From an uncultured Muribaculaceae bacterium (GTDB taxonomy: Bacteria; Bacteroidota; Bacteroidia; Bacteroidales; Muribaculaceae), in NCBI GenBank assembly GCA_947625935.1, contig CANQQE010000006.1:62001-126000 (forward strand): DNA of 64,000 nt. The letters run 5' to 3'. Below the pieces are notes generated by a model. It searched no databases, was not told where the DNA came from, and worked only from the letters and a program-made list of their open reading frames with translations. How positions within the stretch are numbered: the first letter of the stretch is position 1; the number at the start of each line of letters is the position of its first letter. Shown here in pieces: positions 46,121 to 55,880 of the stretch. The translations under genes were made by a program, and so were the position numbers.

Positions 46121-48505
46121 ATGGACAACGACAATAAAAACGATAACAACGCTGCTAAACGGCCTCGTTCCCGACATATTGTGAGACTGATGTGGACCGG
46201 TTTCGGTCTATTGTGCGCCGTGGCTATCGTAACCTTGGTGATGATTTACAATGGGATGATCGGATATATGCCACCGGTCGAGGAGTTAAAGAACCCAAGC
46301 GATAAGTTCGCATCCGTCATATACTCGGCAGACGGAGAAGAAATGGGACGCTATTTTCGTAACACGGGCAATAGGGTTTTCGCTGATTTCGATAAGATTT
46401 CACATCATGTAGTCGACGCCCTGATAGCGACTGAAGACTCCAGATATCTCGACCACTCAGGCATCGACATGAGAGCTATGGCTCGCGTGTTTTTCAAGAC
46501 GCTCCTGATGGGGCACAAAAACGCCGGCGGCGGATCGACTCTTACACAGCAGCTTGCCAAGCAGCTCTACTCCCCTCAATCCGAAAATTTCATGGAGAGA
46601 GCGCTTCAGAAACCGATTGAGTGGATGATCGCCGTGAAACTCGAACGTCTTTACTCTAAAGAGGAAATAATCAGAATGTACCTCAACCAATTTGATTTCC
46701 TATACAATGCGGTGGGAATCAAATCGGCAGCCTACGTCTATTTCGGCAAAGACCCCAAAGATCTTAACATTGAGGAGGCTGCCACACTCGTGGGGATGGT
46801 GAAAAACCCCGCTTACTACAATCCCGTGCGTCACAACGAGCGCACTCGTCAACGTCGTAACGTCGTCTTTGAACAGATGTTCAAAGCCGGGAAAATAAAC
46901 AAAGCGCAGCTCGACTCACTCTCGCAGCTTCCGCTGAAACTGACATTCCATCGTGTTGACCATAAAGACGGCATTGCGCCCTACTTCCGCGAGGAGTTGC
47001 GACGGGTTCTGACGGCTAAAAAGCCCGATAAAAGCGATTACCGGGGATGGGAGCACCAAAAATACGTCGATGATTCAATAGCATGGGAAAACAACCCGCT
47101 GTATGGATGGATTGAAAAAAATCCACGGCCCGACGGGTCTAAATATGACATCTACACCGATGGCTTAAAAATACACACCTCTATCGACTCGCGTATGCAA
47201 CGCTACGCCGAGGAAGCCGTGGAGGAACACATGAAAGGACTGCAAAAAAGTTTCTTCCGCGAAAAGCGCGGAGTGAAAGGCGCGCCCTACACCACCAACC
47301 GCTCCGAGCTGTCAGAAAAACAGCTCTACGCAATCATCGACCGATCGATAAAGCAAACCGACCGCTACCGTACAATGAGCAAGGCCGGCCATAGTCACGA
47401 TGAGATTATGAGGGCATTCAACACCCCGGCAGAAATGAACGTGTTCACCTACGATGGTGTAGTCGACACAGTCATGACACCTCGCGATTCTCTTCTTTAC
47501 CAAAAACACTTCCTGCGCACGGGATTCATGTCGATGGATCCAAAAAACGGACAAGTCAAGGCATATGTCGGAGGTCCCAACTTCTCATTCTTCCAGTATG
47601 ACATGGTATCCACAGGCCGGCGCCAGATCGGATCTACGATTAAACCGTTCCTGTACACATATGCCATGGAAGAAGGGTTCACGCCATGCGACGTGATGCT
47701 CAATGCACAGCCGACGATTCTTGACGAGGCCGGGCGGCCTTGGTCTCCACGAAACTCAGGTAGCGCGCGTATCGGCGAGATGGTCGATTTGCGATGGGCA
47801 TTAACTAATTCTAACAACTGGATTTCAGCCCGCCTAATGGATGAGCTTAACCCGGCCACCCTCGTCAGAAATATGCACAATTTCGGCATAACCAATGAAC
47901 TGCCAGCGGTTAAATCGCTCTGTCTCGGGCCGTGCGATGTTTCTGTAAAAGAGATGGTGACCGCCTACTCAGCATTTTCCAACAAAGGAATGCGTGTCGA
48001 TCCGATATTCGTAACCTCAATTACCGATGCCAACGGCAACGTACTCGCTGAGTTCTCGCCTCGCCACACCGAAGTTATCGGCGAAAAAGCCTATTACCGC
48101 ATATTATCGATATTGCTAAATGTGGTAGACAGCGGTACCGGTAACCGACTCCGTCGGGCACCGTTCAACATCACGGCCGAAATGGGTGGTAAAACAGGAA
48201 CCACTAACTCCAACTCCGACGGTTGGTTCATGGGCTTCACCCCCGACCTCGTTTCAGGCGTATGGGTTGGCGGTGAGGAACGCTACATACACTTCAACAG
48301 CATGGCTCAAGGCCAAGGCGCGTCAATGGCACTCCCGATTTACGGGCGATATATCTCAAAGGTTTATAAAGACCCCTCCCTACCCTATTCTCAGGATAGC
48401 AAATTCACATTCCCCGAAGGATTAAACCTGTGCGAAAAAGAATTTTACGGCGAGTATGACACCCCCGCCGAAGTCGTTGAATCAATAGAAGGGGCGTTTG
48501 ATTGA
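46121..48505 (+). CDS. mrcA: Bifunctional penicillin-binding protein 1A
   Basis: Builds peptidoglycan by glycan polymerisation and peptide crosslinking. Cytoplasmic tail, one membrane helix at about 22-45, then the GT51 domain (about 60-245: ATEDSRYLDHSGID with the catalytic Glu, GGGSTLTQQLAKQLY). The transpeptidase domain (about 440-730) has SxxK in GSTIKPFLY, SxN in TNSNNW and KTG in GGKTGTTNS. All active-site motifs are intact at 794 residues. The stop codon lies inside the terminator hairpin. Confidence 0.95.
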   Translation: MDNDNKNDNNAAKRPRSRHIVRLMWTGFGLLCAVAIVTLVMIYNGMIGYMPPVEELKNPSDKFASVIYSADGEEMGRYFRNTGNRVFADFDKISHHVVDALIATEDSRYLDHSGIDMRAMARVFFKTLLMGHKNAGGGSTLTQQLAKQLYSPQSENFMERALQKPIEWMIAVKLERLYSKEEIIRMYLNQFDFLYNAVGIKSAAYVYFGKDPKDLNIEEAATLVGMVKNPAYYNPVRHNERTRQRRNVVFEQMFKAGKINKAQLDSLSQLPLKLTFHRVDHKDGIAPYFREELRRVLTAKKPDKSDYRGWEHQKYVDDSIAWENNPLYGWIEKNPRPDGSKYDIYTDGLKIHTSIDSRMQRYAEEAVEEHMKGLQKSFFREKRGVKGAPYTTNRSELSEKQLYAIIDRSIKQTDRYRTMSKAGHSHDEIMRAFNTPAEMNVFTYDGVVDTVMTPRDSLLYQKHFLRTGFMSMDPKNGQVKAYVGGPNFSFFQYDMVSTGRRQIGSTIKPFLYTYAMEEGFTPCDVMLNAQPTILDEAGRPWSPRNSGSARIGEMVDLRWALTNSNNWISARLMDELNPATLVRNMHNFGITNELPAVKSLCLGPCDVSVKEMVTAYSAFSNKGMRVDPIFVTSITDANGNVLAEFSPRHTEVIGEKAYYRILSILLNVVDSGTGNRLRRAPFNITAEMGGKTGTTNSNSDGWFMGFTPDLVSGVWVGGEERYIHFNSMAQGQGASMALPIYGRYISKVYKDPSLPYSQDSKFTFPEGLNLCEKEFYGEYDTPAEVVESIEGAFD

Positions 48506-48521
48506 CGCCCCTTCTATTGAT
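48481..48521 (+). terminator. Terminator overlapping the PBP1A stop codon
   Basis: A 17-bp perfect stem (48481-48497 with 48505-48521) with a 7-base loop includes the last PBP1A codons and the TGA in loop and 3' arm. T-rich sequence follows (TTTGTCTATGTTTT). Confidence 0.8.
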
Positions 48522-48542
48522 TTGTCTATGTTTTAGGGAATA

Positions 48543-48577
48543 AACCGACTTACATTCTAAGAAACAAGTCCGTTTAA
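48543..48577 (-). terminator. Probable terminator after the small membrane protein gene
   Basis: A 10-bp stem with one mismatch (48542-48551 with 48566-48575) precedes TTTATTCCC on the minus strand, just past the stop at 48579. Confidence 0.45.
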
Positions 48578-48578
48578 A

Positions 48579-48794
48579 TTATTGCTCTTTAAGGTCACGC
48601 TCCCGTTCACGACGCAGACGCTCGCGCCGTTTCAGATTGAAGTGCAGCATTACAATAACGCATAGCGTGACGGCTATGATACCGAAATAGTAAAAAGCCG
48701 AATACTCACCCGAAGCATAGCCTGAATAACCAATATAGCTCATAACGCCAAGATATATGAGCAATACAATCGGGATAACTGTGGATTTTTTCAT
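48579..48794 (-). CDS. Small membrane protein, two helices and basic tail
   Basis: 71 residues. Two hydrophobic helices (about 6-23 and 36-54, separated by GYSGYASGEYSAFYYFG), then a highly charged tail with repeating RRERLRRERERDLKEQ. Proteins of this shape are common in Bacteroidales with no known role. The start codon is a plain ATG at 48794. It lies 37 bases after the exonuclease stop, possibly in the same transcript. Confidence 0.75.
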   Translation of the reverse strand: MKKSTVIPIVLLIYLGVMSYIGYSGYASGEYSAFYYFGIIAVTLCVIVMLHFNLKRRERLRRERERDLKEQ

Positions 48795-48831
48795 GGATTA
48801 TGTGGTATTTGATATTCTGTTTTTTGAGGCG

Positions 48832-49470
48832 TCAGGACTCAACCATATCCGCATGGACCTTGTAAGGCAATGCGTCAGGGTCAAAAAGCCCCCGTTTGAG
48901 ATAATTGTAGATACGCAAGCAAGCCCAGGCATCAATAGAGGCGTAACTTTGCTGGCTGTCAGACAGAGAAGCGGCCTCCCAGTTCGACAACCGTTGCGAT
49001 TTTGATATGCGTTCGTTAAATATGATGCCGTAAATCTTCTGTAGACTTATGTCACTGATGCCATACTCCTTGACAAGCGATTGCAGGTCGATGAACCCGT
49101 CAGGATTAAACTCGGCGCCACGGTGAAGCACATGGAAATCGTCATGCAATGACAAGCCTATTTTCTTCACTGAACTGTCCTCTATAAACTCACGCAACTC
49201 ATCGATAAAACCGAGTTTTTTGAGTCTGAAAAGATAACAACGGTCTAACGTCGAAACCTGTATCAAAGCGACTGAATTTGATTGCCCTTTCCTGAACGAA
49301 GGTTTGGTTTCGGTATCAAACCCTACAACCGACTCTTTTCTCAAGACCGACAATGCCTCATTAGCCGCTTCAACAGTGTCAACAACAGTAATCTGTCCCG
49401 GAAATACCACCGTGGGTAATCCCGAAAGCTGCTCCTTGCTTATCGATATGTAAAATTCACGTTGATTCAT
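48832..49470 (-). CDS. 3'-5' exonuclease, RNase D-like (DEDDy)
   Basis: 212 residues, a single ribonuclease H-like exonuclease domain. Metal ligands sit in VVGFDTETKPSF (Asp, Glu), GLSLHDDFHVL (Asp) and the YASIDAWACLRIYN motif (Tyr-x3-Asp, the DEDDy subclass). It would trim RNA or DNA 3' ends. It lacks the HRDC domain of full RNase D and matches the short single-domain proteins of Bacteroidetes. Confidence 0.9.
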   Translation of the reverse strand: MNQREFYISISKEQLSGLPTVVFPGQITVVDTVEAANEALSVLRKESVVGFDTETKPSFRKGQSNSVALIQVSTLDRCYLFRLKKLGFIDELREFIEDSSVKKIGLSLHDDFHVLHRGAEFNPDGFIDLQSLVKEYGISDISLQKIYGIIFNERISKSQRLSNWEAASLSDSQQSYASIDAWACLRIYNYLKRGLFDPDALPYKVHADMVES

Positions 49471-49573
49471 CGGTCATACTTCATTTAATGGCAACTGCCA
49501 CAACACAACCAACGCAGCACGCTGCCCGATGATTTACTGTTGCACGGCAGGACGGTTTTCCAAACCATCCAAT

Positions 49574-49597
49574 CAGATTGTAAAATTAGACAATCTG
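49574..49597. promoter_or_regulatory. Operator-like palindrome upstream of the exonuclease gene
   Basis: CAGATTGT, 8 bases, ACAATCTG: a perfect 8-bp inverted repeat about 105 bases before the exonuclease ATG and 71 bases past the bioD stop. On the minus strand its centre reads TAATTTTA, one base from the -7 consensus. No T tail, so an operator is more likely than a terminator. Confidence 0.35.
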
Positions 49598-49667
49598 CCG
49601 ATAACATCCAAAATTTAACATAATTTTTAGACTAATTCACAGCTCGACTGATATCCATTTCGACCTT

Positions 49668-50306
49668 TCAGATATTGGCGGGGGCAAACAGCATCGGAAC
49701 CCCCGGGAAATTTTTGCGCATATAGCGTTCCAGATATTCCCGGGTCTCTTTGGCGATAATCTCGTCATTGTCGAAATGCCGGTTGTAAATTAGCGAGTGA
49801 AGCTGCATACCGCGTGATCTCAATGCCTCCAACGACAGCAGTGTGTGGTTGATTGACCCGAGCTTCCCGTTGGTGACCAAAGCGACAGGAAGACGGCGCG
49901 TCATCGGGTAGTCTATCGTCAGCACATCCTCGCTAAGCGGCACCATCAGACCTCCGGCACCCTCAACAAGCACAATATCATAAAGCGATTCCAATTTCCG
50001 GGTCGCGGCATCGATTATATCGAGGTCTATGCGGCCTCCGTCGATAATCGCGGCAAGATGGGGCGATGCGGGATAGCTGAAGATTATCGGCGCGGTGGTG
50101 TGGTCGATATCGACATCCTGCATAGGAACACCCATGATGCGGCGATGCACTTCTATATCCTCGGAATACTCATGATTCCCGGTCTGCACAGGCTTTTCGG
50201 TAATGACCGACAAACCCTTCTCCATATATTGTCGCGCTAACCAGCCGGTCACATACGATTTTCCGGCATCTGTATCTATTCCTGAGATGAAAATGGTTTG
50301 TTTCAT
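49668..50306 (-). CDS. bioD: Dethiobiotin synthase
   Basis: ATP-dependent enzyme that closes the ureido ring on 7,8-diaminopelargonate. The P-loop is FISGIDTDAGKSYVTGWLA (a variant of GTDTxVGKT), with EKPVQTG and VEGAGGLMVPLSED also conserved. 212 residues, full length. Last gene of the biotin operon; its ATG overlaps the bioGC stop by four bases. Confidence 0.93.
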   Translation of the reverse strand: MKQTIFISGIDTDAGKSYVTGWLARQYMEKGLSVITEKPVQTGNHEYSEDIEVHRRIMGVPMQDVDIDHTTAPIIFSYPASPHLAAIIDGGRIDLDIIDAATRKLESLYDIVLVEGAGGLMVPLSEDVLTIDYPMTRRLPVALVTNGKLGSINHTLLSLEALRSRGMQLHSLIYNRHFDNDEIIAKETREYLERYMRKNFPGVPMLFAPANI

Positions 50307-51700
50307 AAATTGGTTTTCTTCTTAGCTATTATATATATCGGCTGATAGGTCAACGGGTAACGCTCCGACTCATTAGCCGGATAATCAGTCAACAGACGGC
50401 GCAACTCGCCCACCGGTCTGGGACGGCGGTGGATTGCATTCACTCCGGTGAGTTTTATGTGGGTCAACGCATCTGCGGGAGATGCGAACTCAAGGCTCAG
50501 AAATTCCTGTTCATGGCCCGTCACCTCCCAACCATCGGCAAACATCGACAGGAGCGACTCCTCGGTCGGATAAGAGGGCAATGGCAAACCGAGATTGCGC
50601 AACTCGCCAAACGTTGATGGGCCATAGGTCGATATTACCAGCTCGCCGCCCGCTCGAAGCACCCTGTGGCACTCATCGATGAACCGCGGCAAAGCGTTAA
50701 ACCACTGCACGGTCGACGACGACACGATACAGTCGGCCGACTCGTCAGGCTGCAACGACATGGCACGTTCCGCATCACACACTCGAGTTTCTGCCTCTAC
50801 CGACTCGGCTATATCCTGATCGATATCAGCGATATCCCATAATTTCAACGATTTAAGCGTCACAACGGGGGCATAGCATCGAGTGAAGAAACCGTTTCCC
50901 GCGCCCGATTCTATTATATCAAGAGGCCGGTCAACAGCCGGGGACCACAATTTGAACAAATGGTCGGCGACATGGGCTTGAACCCGCCCCTCTGACACAT
51001 AACTCGACCTGCGTTCCTTAAATCTCGACGCAACGAGATCTTTATCAACGATATAGCAATCAAAGATTTTCTGCCAATCCGGCAAATGCCCCATTTCATT
51101 CCAAACCTCTACTATAGTCCCGGATGGCCACGCAGCTTTTTGGTTTGCCGGGGGAAATATAGCGTCATTGCCCCCCACCAACGCCGATGACCATTTCCAA
51201 TGGGCCGGTAATCGTTTGACTGCCCGACCGCCTATCAACGAAAGCTCCTCGACCAATTCAGGCAATTCACGTTCCGGCAACTCGGCTTTATGTCTGTTAA
51301 AAACCGCTGCCGAACCACACATTCGGCGATAGAATTTCATCAAATTTTGCGGGTTAAGCCCTTTCAAAGTCCCGGAGAATATCTCCGTCGGGATGCCGAA
51401 ACGGTCATCCACCGGAGTCAACGTCCCATTGACAGCAAGACACCCTACTATCGGGAGCGTGCTGTCGGCAAGCACACGCGTGGCTTCAAGCACACCCATC
51501 GACCAGCCTATCAGATACAGTTCGTCATAGTCCGACAATTCCGACTCATCAAAATCCTCGTCACGATAATCCCAAAACACGACAATATCGTATCCCGGTT
51601 TCGACAATCCACCGAACATGGATGCGCCGCACCCCCACCCGGCAAAGAGCATTATAGCCCGGCGGTTTTCGCTACTGCGGCTTACCCACGACGACTTCAT
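50303..51700 (-). CDS. Fused BioG-BioC: pimeloyl-ACP methyl ester esterase and malonyl-ACP methyltransferase
   Basis: 465 residues joining two biotin enzymes. Residues about 12-215 are BioG (DUF452): LFAGWGCGASMF, nucleophile Ser67 in LIGWSMGV, and His205 in NEMGHLPDW. From about 220 it is BioC, with the SAM motif DIIESGAGNGFF (264-270) and a class I methyltransferase fold. BioC caps malonyl-ACP with a methyl ester so fatty acid synthase can extend it; BioG removes the methyl at pimeloyl-ACP. Opening and closing enzymes of the pathway thus share one chain. Overlaps bioF and bioD by four bases each. Confidence 0.92.
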   Translation of the reverse strand: MKSSWVSRSSENRRAIMLFAGWGCGASMFGGLSKPGYDIVVFWDYRDEDFDESELSDYDELYLIGWSMGVLEATRVLADSTLPIVGCLAVNGTLTPVDDRFGIPTEIFSGTLKGLNPQNLMKFYRRMCGSAAVFNRHKAELPERELPELVEELSLIGGRAVKRLPAHWKWSSALVGGNDAIFPPANQKAAWPSGTIVEVWNEMGHLPDWQKIFDCYIVDKDLVASRFKERRSSYVSEGRVQAHVADHLFKLWSPAVDRPLDIIESGAGNGFFTRCYAPVVTLKSLKLWDIADIDQDIAESVEAETRVCDAERAMSLQPDESADCIVSSSTVQWFNALPRFIDECHRVLRAGGELVISTYGPSTFGELRNLGLPLPSYPTEESLLSMFADGWEVTGHEQEFLSLEFASPADALTHIKLTGVNAIHRRPRPVGELRRLLTDYPANESERYPLTYQPIYIIAKKKTNL

Positions 51701-52839
51701 AAGGCAATTCTTTTTAAAGCATTATCGAGATTGGCGATATCGTCCATCGACATCGACGCGCTCAGGCTGAACCTGAGCCTTTCGGTGCCTGGCGGTACGG
51801 TGGGAGTGCGTATGGGCAGTACTTTAAACCCAGCATCAGCCAAGTGTTTCGACAGTTCAACCGCCTTCACGGCATCGCCAACTATCAATGGTTGTATATG
51901 CGAGGCCACAGTGGCATTCGGTTGGTAAGCTGACAAAATATTTTTCAGGGATTGGCCAAGGCGTGACAGAAGTTCGCGGCGGTCGTCCATAGCTACCACC
52001 CGGTCCAACACCCACCGCGTCCATGCACAGCAGATTGGAGGTAACGCTGTCGAGAAAATAAAACTGCGCGCGGTGTTAACAGCAAAATCCCTGACAAGAG
52101 TAGATGTGACGCAAAATGCCCCATATGAGCCTATTGCCTTCCCGAATGTGCCGACAACGACATCCACCTCACCCCGCTCGGCTGTCCGACATTCACGGTA
52201 ATACCGCTCAACAAGCCCTAAACCATTCGGTCCCAAAACGCCGAAACTGTGGGCTTCGTCAATGTAAAGCATCACTTTTGGATAACGCCGTTTCAACGCA
52301 ACGAGATTGGCTATGTCTGCCATATCTCCATCCATGCTGTAGACACCTTCCGCTACCACCAAGAATCGGTCATAGTGGTCATAATATCGCTTGAGCAATG
52401 TTTCAAGATGGTTGTAGTCATTATGCCTGAACCGAGAGAATGTCGAGCGCGAAAGCACGATACCGTCTATGATACTCGCATGAACCAACCTGTCGGCAAG
52501 CACCATCGCGGATTTGTCACAGAGCGATGACACCATACCGGTATTGGCATGATAGCCCGAATTGAACAACAGAACCTGACCCCGGTATAATTCCGATAAT
52601 TTTGATTCGAGATGGGCATATTCATCCTGCCGCGAAGCGAGCAAACGGGAGGCCGATGAAGTAAGCGGCGACATACGTCTGTCGACACTATTCATAAATT
52701 CAAGCTGCAACGAGCGGTCAGCAGCTATCCCAAGATAATCGTTCGTGGAAAAATCGACCCCGTCATATGCACCGGCGACAGGAATACTTCTGTAATTACC
52801 CGACTTCTTCAGCCGGTCAAGCGCGTCTTCTAAATCCAT
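51697..52839 (-). CDS. bioF: 8-amino-7-oxononanoate synthase
   Basis: PLP enzyme condensing pimeloyl-ACP with L-alanine. MLYIDEAHSFGVLGPNGLG holds the conserved Asp and His, and VVGTFGKAIGSYGAF the PLP lysine; LLFNSGYHANTGM lies near the substrate pocket. 380 residues. Six bases separate it from bioA, and its stop overlaps the bioGC start. Confidence 0.92.
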   Translation of the reverse strand: MDLEDALDRLKKSGNYRSIPVAGAYDGVDFSTNDYLGIAADRSLQLEFMNSVDRRMSPLTSSASRLLASRQDEYAHLESKLSELYRGQVLLFNSGYHANTGMVSSLCDKSAMVLADRLVHASIIDGIVLSRSTFSRFRHNDYNHLETLLKRYYDHYDRFLVVAEGVYSMDGDMADIANLVALKRRYPKVMLYIDEAHSFGVLGPNGLGLVERYYRECRTAERGEVDVVVGTFGKAIGSYGAFCVTSTLVRDFAVNTARSFIFSTALPPICCAWTRWVLDRVVAMDDRRELLSRLGQSLKNILSAYQPNATVASHIQPLIVGDAVKAVELSKHLADAGFKVLPIRTPTVPPGTERLRFSLSASMSMDDIANLDNALKRIAL

Positions 52840-52845
52840 AAGCCA

Positions 52846-54144
52846 TCAGTAGATTATGTCAATCATTTTCGCTATAAGCTCCTGAAGCTCATCATCGCTT
52901 ATGATATAAGGTGGCATGATATACACTAATCGCCCGAACGGTCTGACCCATATTCCCGCGGCCACACATCTCTTTTGAAATTCACCGACATCCACAGCCT
53001 CCTTCATTTCTATGACACCTATGGTGCCGAGCGACCTGACATCCTTGACCTTGGGCGATGACTTTGCACGCTCAAGACCTGATGCTATTATGTCATGAAT
53101 GTGCGCCACCCTCGATTGCATATCCTGCGACTCCAGTAACTTCAATGACGCTATGGCTATGGCGCAGGCAAGCGGATTCCCCATGAATGTAGGGCCGTGC
53201 ATCAATACACCCGCTTCCCCGTTTGATATCGTGTCGGCCACTTCTTCAGTAGTCATCACCGCACTCATAGTGAGATAACCGGCCGTAAGCCCTTTCCCGA
53301 TGCACATTATGTCGGGTTCGACACCGGCGTGTTCCCATGCGAATTTTTTACCGCTCCGCCAAAAACCTGTCGCGATTTCATCAAATATCAGATAAACGCC
53401 ATATTTGTCACACAGACGGCGAGCTTCGACGAGATACTGCGGATGATAGAATCGCATTCCGCCGGCACCTTGCACAATAGGTTCGAGAATCAATGCCGCG
53501 ATTTCGTCGGCGTGCCCTGCGAGCGTTTGTTCCAGCGGTTCCACATCCTTCGGGTCCCATTCGTCATAGAATCCGATGGATGGCGACGGTAGAAAGAATC
53601 TTATCGGTAATGCCGACCCGAACGCTCCGTGCATACCAGTCACCGGGTCACACACGCTCATGGCATTCCAAGTGTCGCCATGATAGCCGGATCGGATTGT
53701 GACAAAATTAGTTTTTTTGTGGGAACCTGAACGTGCTATGGCCGCCTGAATGGCCATCTTCATTGCCACTTCTACAGCTACAGAACCTGAATCGGCATAA
53801 AAAATATTGTGCATCGAGGGGGGAGCCATCGACAGCAATAATTTACCGAGTTCCACTGCAGGCTCGTGAGTGAAGCCGCCAAACATGACGTGCGACATTT
53901 TTTCAATCTGCTCTTTGGCCGCACTGTTTATCACAGGGTGATTATATCCGTGTATGGCCGCCCACCACGACGACATACCGTCGATTAATTCCGTGCCGTC
54001 GGCGAGTTTTATGCGCACACCTCTTGCCGACTCCACTTTATAGGTCGGCAACGGGTCGAGTGTAGAGGTATATGGGTGCCACAGATGCTCGCGGTCCCAC
54101 GAATCATGGAGAGAGGTAGAGTCAAAATCTTTTTTCACAGACAT
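52846..54144 (-). CDS. bioA: Adenosylmethionine--8-amino-7-oxononanoate aminotransferase
   Basis: PLP aminotransferase that uses SAM as amino donor to make 7,8-diaminopelargonate. LWHPYTS near the N-terminus and [13 protein letters not shown] are BioA hallmarks. The PLP lysine lies in [17 protein letters not shown] and the cofactor Asp in [14 protein letters not shown]. 432 residues. First gene of the bioA-F-GC-D operon. It starts 52 bases after the lytic transglycosylase stop with no clear promoter between, so read-through is possible. Confidence 0.94.
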   Translation of the reverse strand: MSVKKDFDSTSLHDSWDREHLWHPYTSTLDPLPTYKVESARGVRIKLADGTELIDGMSSWWAAIHGYNHPVINSAAKEQIEKMSHVMFGGFTHEPAVELGKLLLSMAPPSMHNIFYADSGSVAVEVAMKMAIQAAIARSGSHKKTNFVTIRSGYHGDTWNAMSVCDPVTGMHGAFGSALPIRFFLPSPSIGFYDEWDPKDVEPLEQTLAGHADEIAALILEPIVQGAGGMRFYHPQYLVEARRLCDKYGVYLIFDEIATGFWRSGKKFAWEHAGVEPDIMCIGKGLTAGYLTMSAVMTTEEVADTISNGEAGVLMHGPTFMGNPLACAIAIASLKLLESQDMQSRVAHIHDIIASGLERAKSSPKVKDVRSLGTIGVIEMKEAVDVGEFQKRCVAAGIWVRPFGRLVYIMPPYIISDDELQELIAKMIDIIY

Positions 54145-54196
54145 TGTGTTCTATTCTAAAAACATAGAGACACCCACCGTCGCGCCAATATCCGCG

Positions 54197-55855
54197 TCAC
54201 TTCACACGCAATTTCTGCCCGGCCTTGATGGAGTTCCCTTTGATATTGTTAAGTTTCTTCAACTCGGCAACCGTTAGACCGTTGCGTTTGGCGATTTTTG
54301 TCAGATTTTCGCCCTTTTTGACAGTAACGTTGACTGGAGTTGATTTTTTCTTTGACTTTGATTTGGCCTTCTTGTTTTTGCTGGACTTGCCCGACTTTGA
54401 CGAGGGAGCCTGCGAAATCGACGACGGTTTGACCGATGCAGATTGCGTCTCGGCTATCTCTTGTGCAGCCTCAGCCGGTATCGCCTCGGCATCACTCGAC
54501 GCAAGCACTTCGCCGTTATCTGAGCCCGGAACCGCCGGTGTATCCACAGCCGGGAGCTGCTGCTTGGGTACAGGCACTTTATAATATGTCACAATCTTCA
54601 GTGTCTGACCGCGTTTCGCTTTCTTGACCCCGTTGGTCTTCTTTATCGCAGCGACAGTAACACCGTAGCGGCGGGCAATTGACTTGAGATTCTCACCACG
54701 GCGCACTTTGTGGTATTTGACATCGCGTTTGGTGATATATTCGCCATCGGTCTGCTCCCGGAGCGATGCGAGCGATGCCGGTTCTACAGTCGTGCGGCGG
54801 GCATACATCTCGGCGTTATAGGCCAGGATGCTGTCCTCACTCATGATGTAGCAATACACCTGCTGCGATGGGAGCACGAGTGAATATGAACGTATGTCGC
54901 CGGGTATGATGTCGTGGCGGAACTGTGGATTAAGCACTCTAAGCTCCTCGACAGGAATATTCAGCACATTGGAAATCTGGTCGAAATGCACGCGTTTGCT
55001 GACGTGGATTGAATCTGTGATTATGGGACGTTTAGCCAAAGCGGGGCTGATGTTGTGTTCCTTGTAGTAGGTCATCACATAGTTTGCGGCTATGAAACAA
55101 GGCACATACCCGCGGGTTTCAGCAGGTAGATATGGATAAATGGCCCAAAAATCCTTCTGATCGCCACCGACACGGCGCAATGCCTTGTTCACGTTGCCGG
55201 GGCCGCAGTTATAGGCCGCGATTGCGAGCGACCAGTCATTATAGATGCCATGAAGCTGTTTAAGATATTTGGCGGCAGCGTCCGACGATCTGTATGGATC
55301 GCGGCGTTCGTCTACTATTGAATTTATTTCAAGGTTCATGCCTCGGGCGGTGGGAAGCATGAACTGCCACAGGCCCGTTGCGCCTGCGCGCGACACGGCG
55401 TCAGGATTCAACGCCGACTCGATTACAGGGAGATAACGCAATTCCAGCGGCAAGCCCTCGCGTTCAAGAGCCTGCTCAAAAATCGGCATATAATACAAGC
55501 TCATGCCAAGCATATTCTCAACCAATCCGCGTTTCTTCTGAGTGTACATATTTATGTACGACTTGACAATTTGGTTGAACGGCATCTCGATGGTGGTCGG
55601 CATTTGGCTCAGACGCTTGATATATACATCATCCGAGACCTCTACGACCGGACGCGAATCAGCCTCTTTGTCAAGATCGGTGTAGTTTTGGAGATACCAG
55701 TTCTGCATCATTTTATGGGTATCGGTCTCAAAACTTTCAGGATAGACTATAGCGTCATCAGTGATAGTGTTTTTTAACGACAGAATTGAAGGAGCTGCGG
55801 CACCGGCTATTGTCATCGCCGAAAACAGCAGGGAGAAGATTGCTTTTTTTGTCAT
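54197..55855 (-). CDS. MltD-like lytic transglycosylase with two LysM domains
   Basis: 552 residues, exported (signal peptide about 1-20, SLLFSAMTIAGAAAP). The SLT domain (about 110-270) has the catalytic Glu in LPVIESALNPDAVSRAGATG and IAAYNCGPGNVNKA. LysM domains at about 385-425 and 505-550 bind peptidoglycan; a Ser/Lys-rich linker lies between them. It cleaves glycan strands to anhydro-muropeptides. Position after the DUF5683 gene is conserved in Bacteroidales. Confidence 0.93.
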   Translation of the reverse strand: MTKKAIFSLLFSAMTIAGAAAPSILSLKNTITDDAIVYPESFETDTHKMMQNWYLQNYTDLDKEADSRPVVEVSDDVYIKRLSQMPTTIEMPFNQIVKSYINMYTQKKRGLVENMLGMSLYYMPIFEQALEREGLPLELRYLPVIESALNPDAVSRAGATGLWQFMLPTARGMNLEINSIVDERRDPYRSSDAAAKYLKQLHGIYNDWSLAIAAYNCGPGNVNKALRRVGGDQKDFWAIYPYLPAETRGYVPCFIAANYVMTYYKEHNISPALAKRPIITDSIHVSKRVHFDQISNVLNIPVEELRVLNPQFRHDIIPGDIRSYSLVLPSQQVYCYIMSEDSILAYNAEMYARRTTVEPASLASLREQTDGEYITKRDVKYHKVRRGENLKSIARRYGVTVAAIKKTNGVKKAKRGQTLKIVTYYKVPVPKQQLPAVDTPAVPGSDNGEVLASSDAEAIPAEAAQEIAETQSASVKPSSISQAPSSKSGKSSKNKKAKSKSKKKSTPVNVTVKKGENLTKIAKRNGLTVAELKKLNNIKGNSIKAGQKLRVK

Positions 55856-55880
55856 TGCGGTTTTATGCGGATTTACAGGG

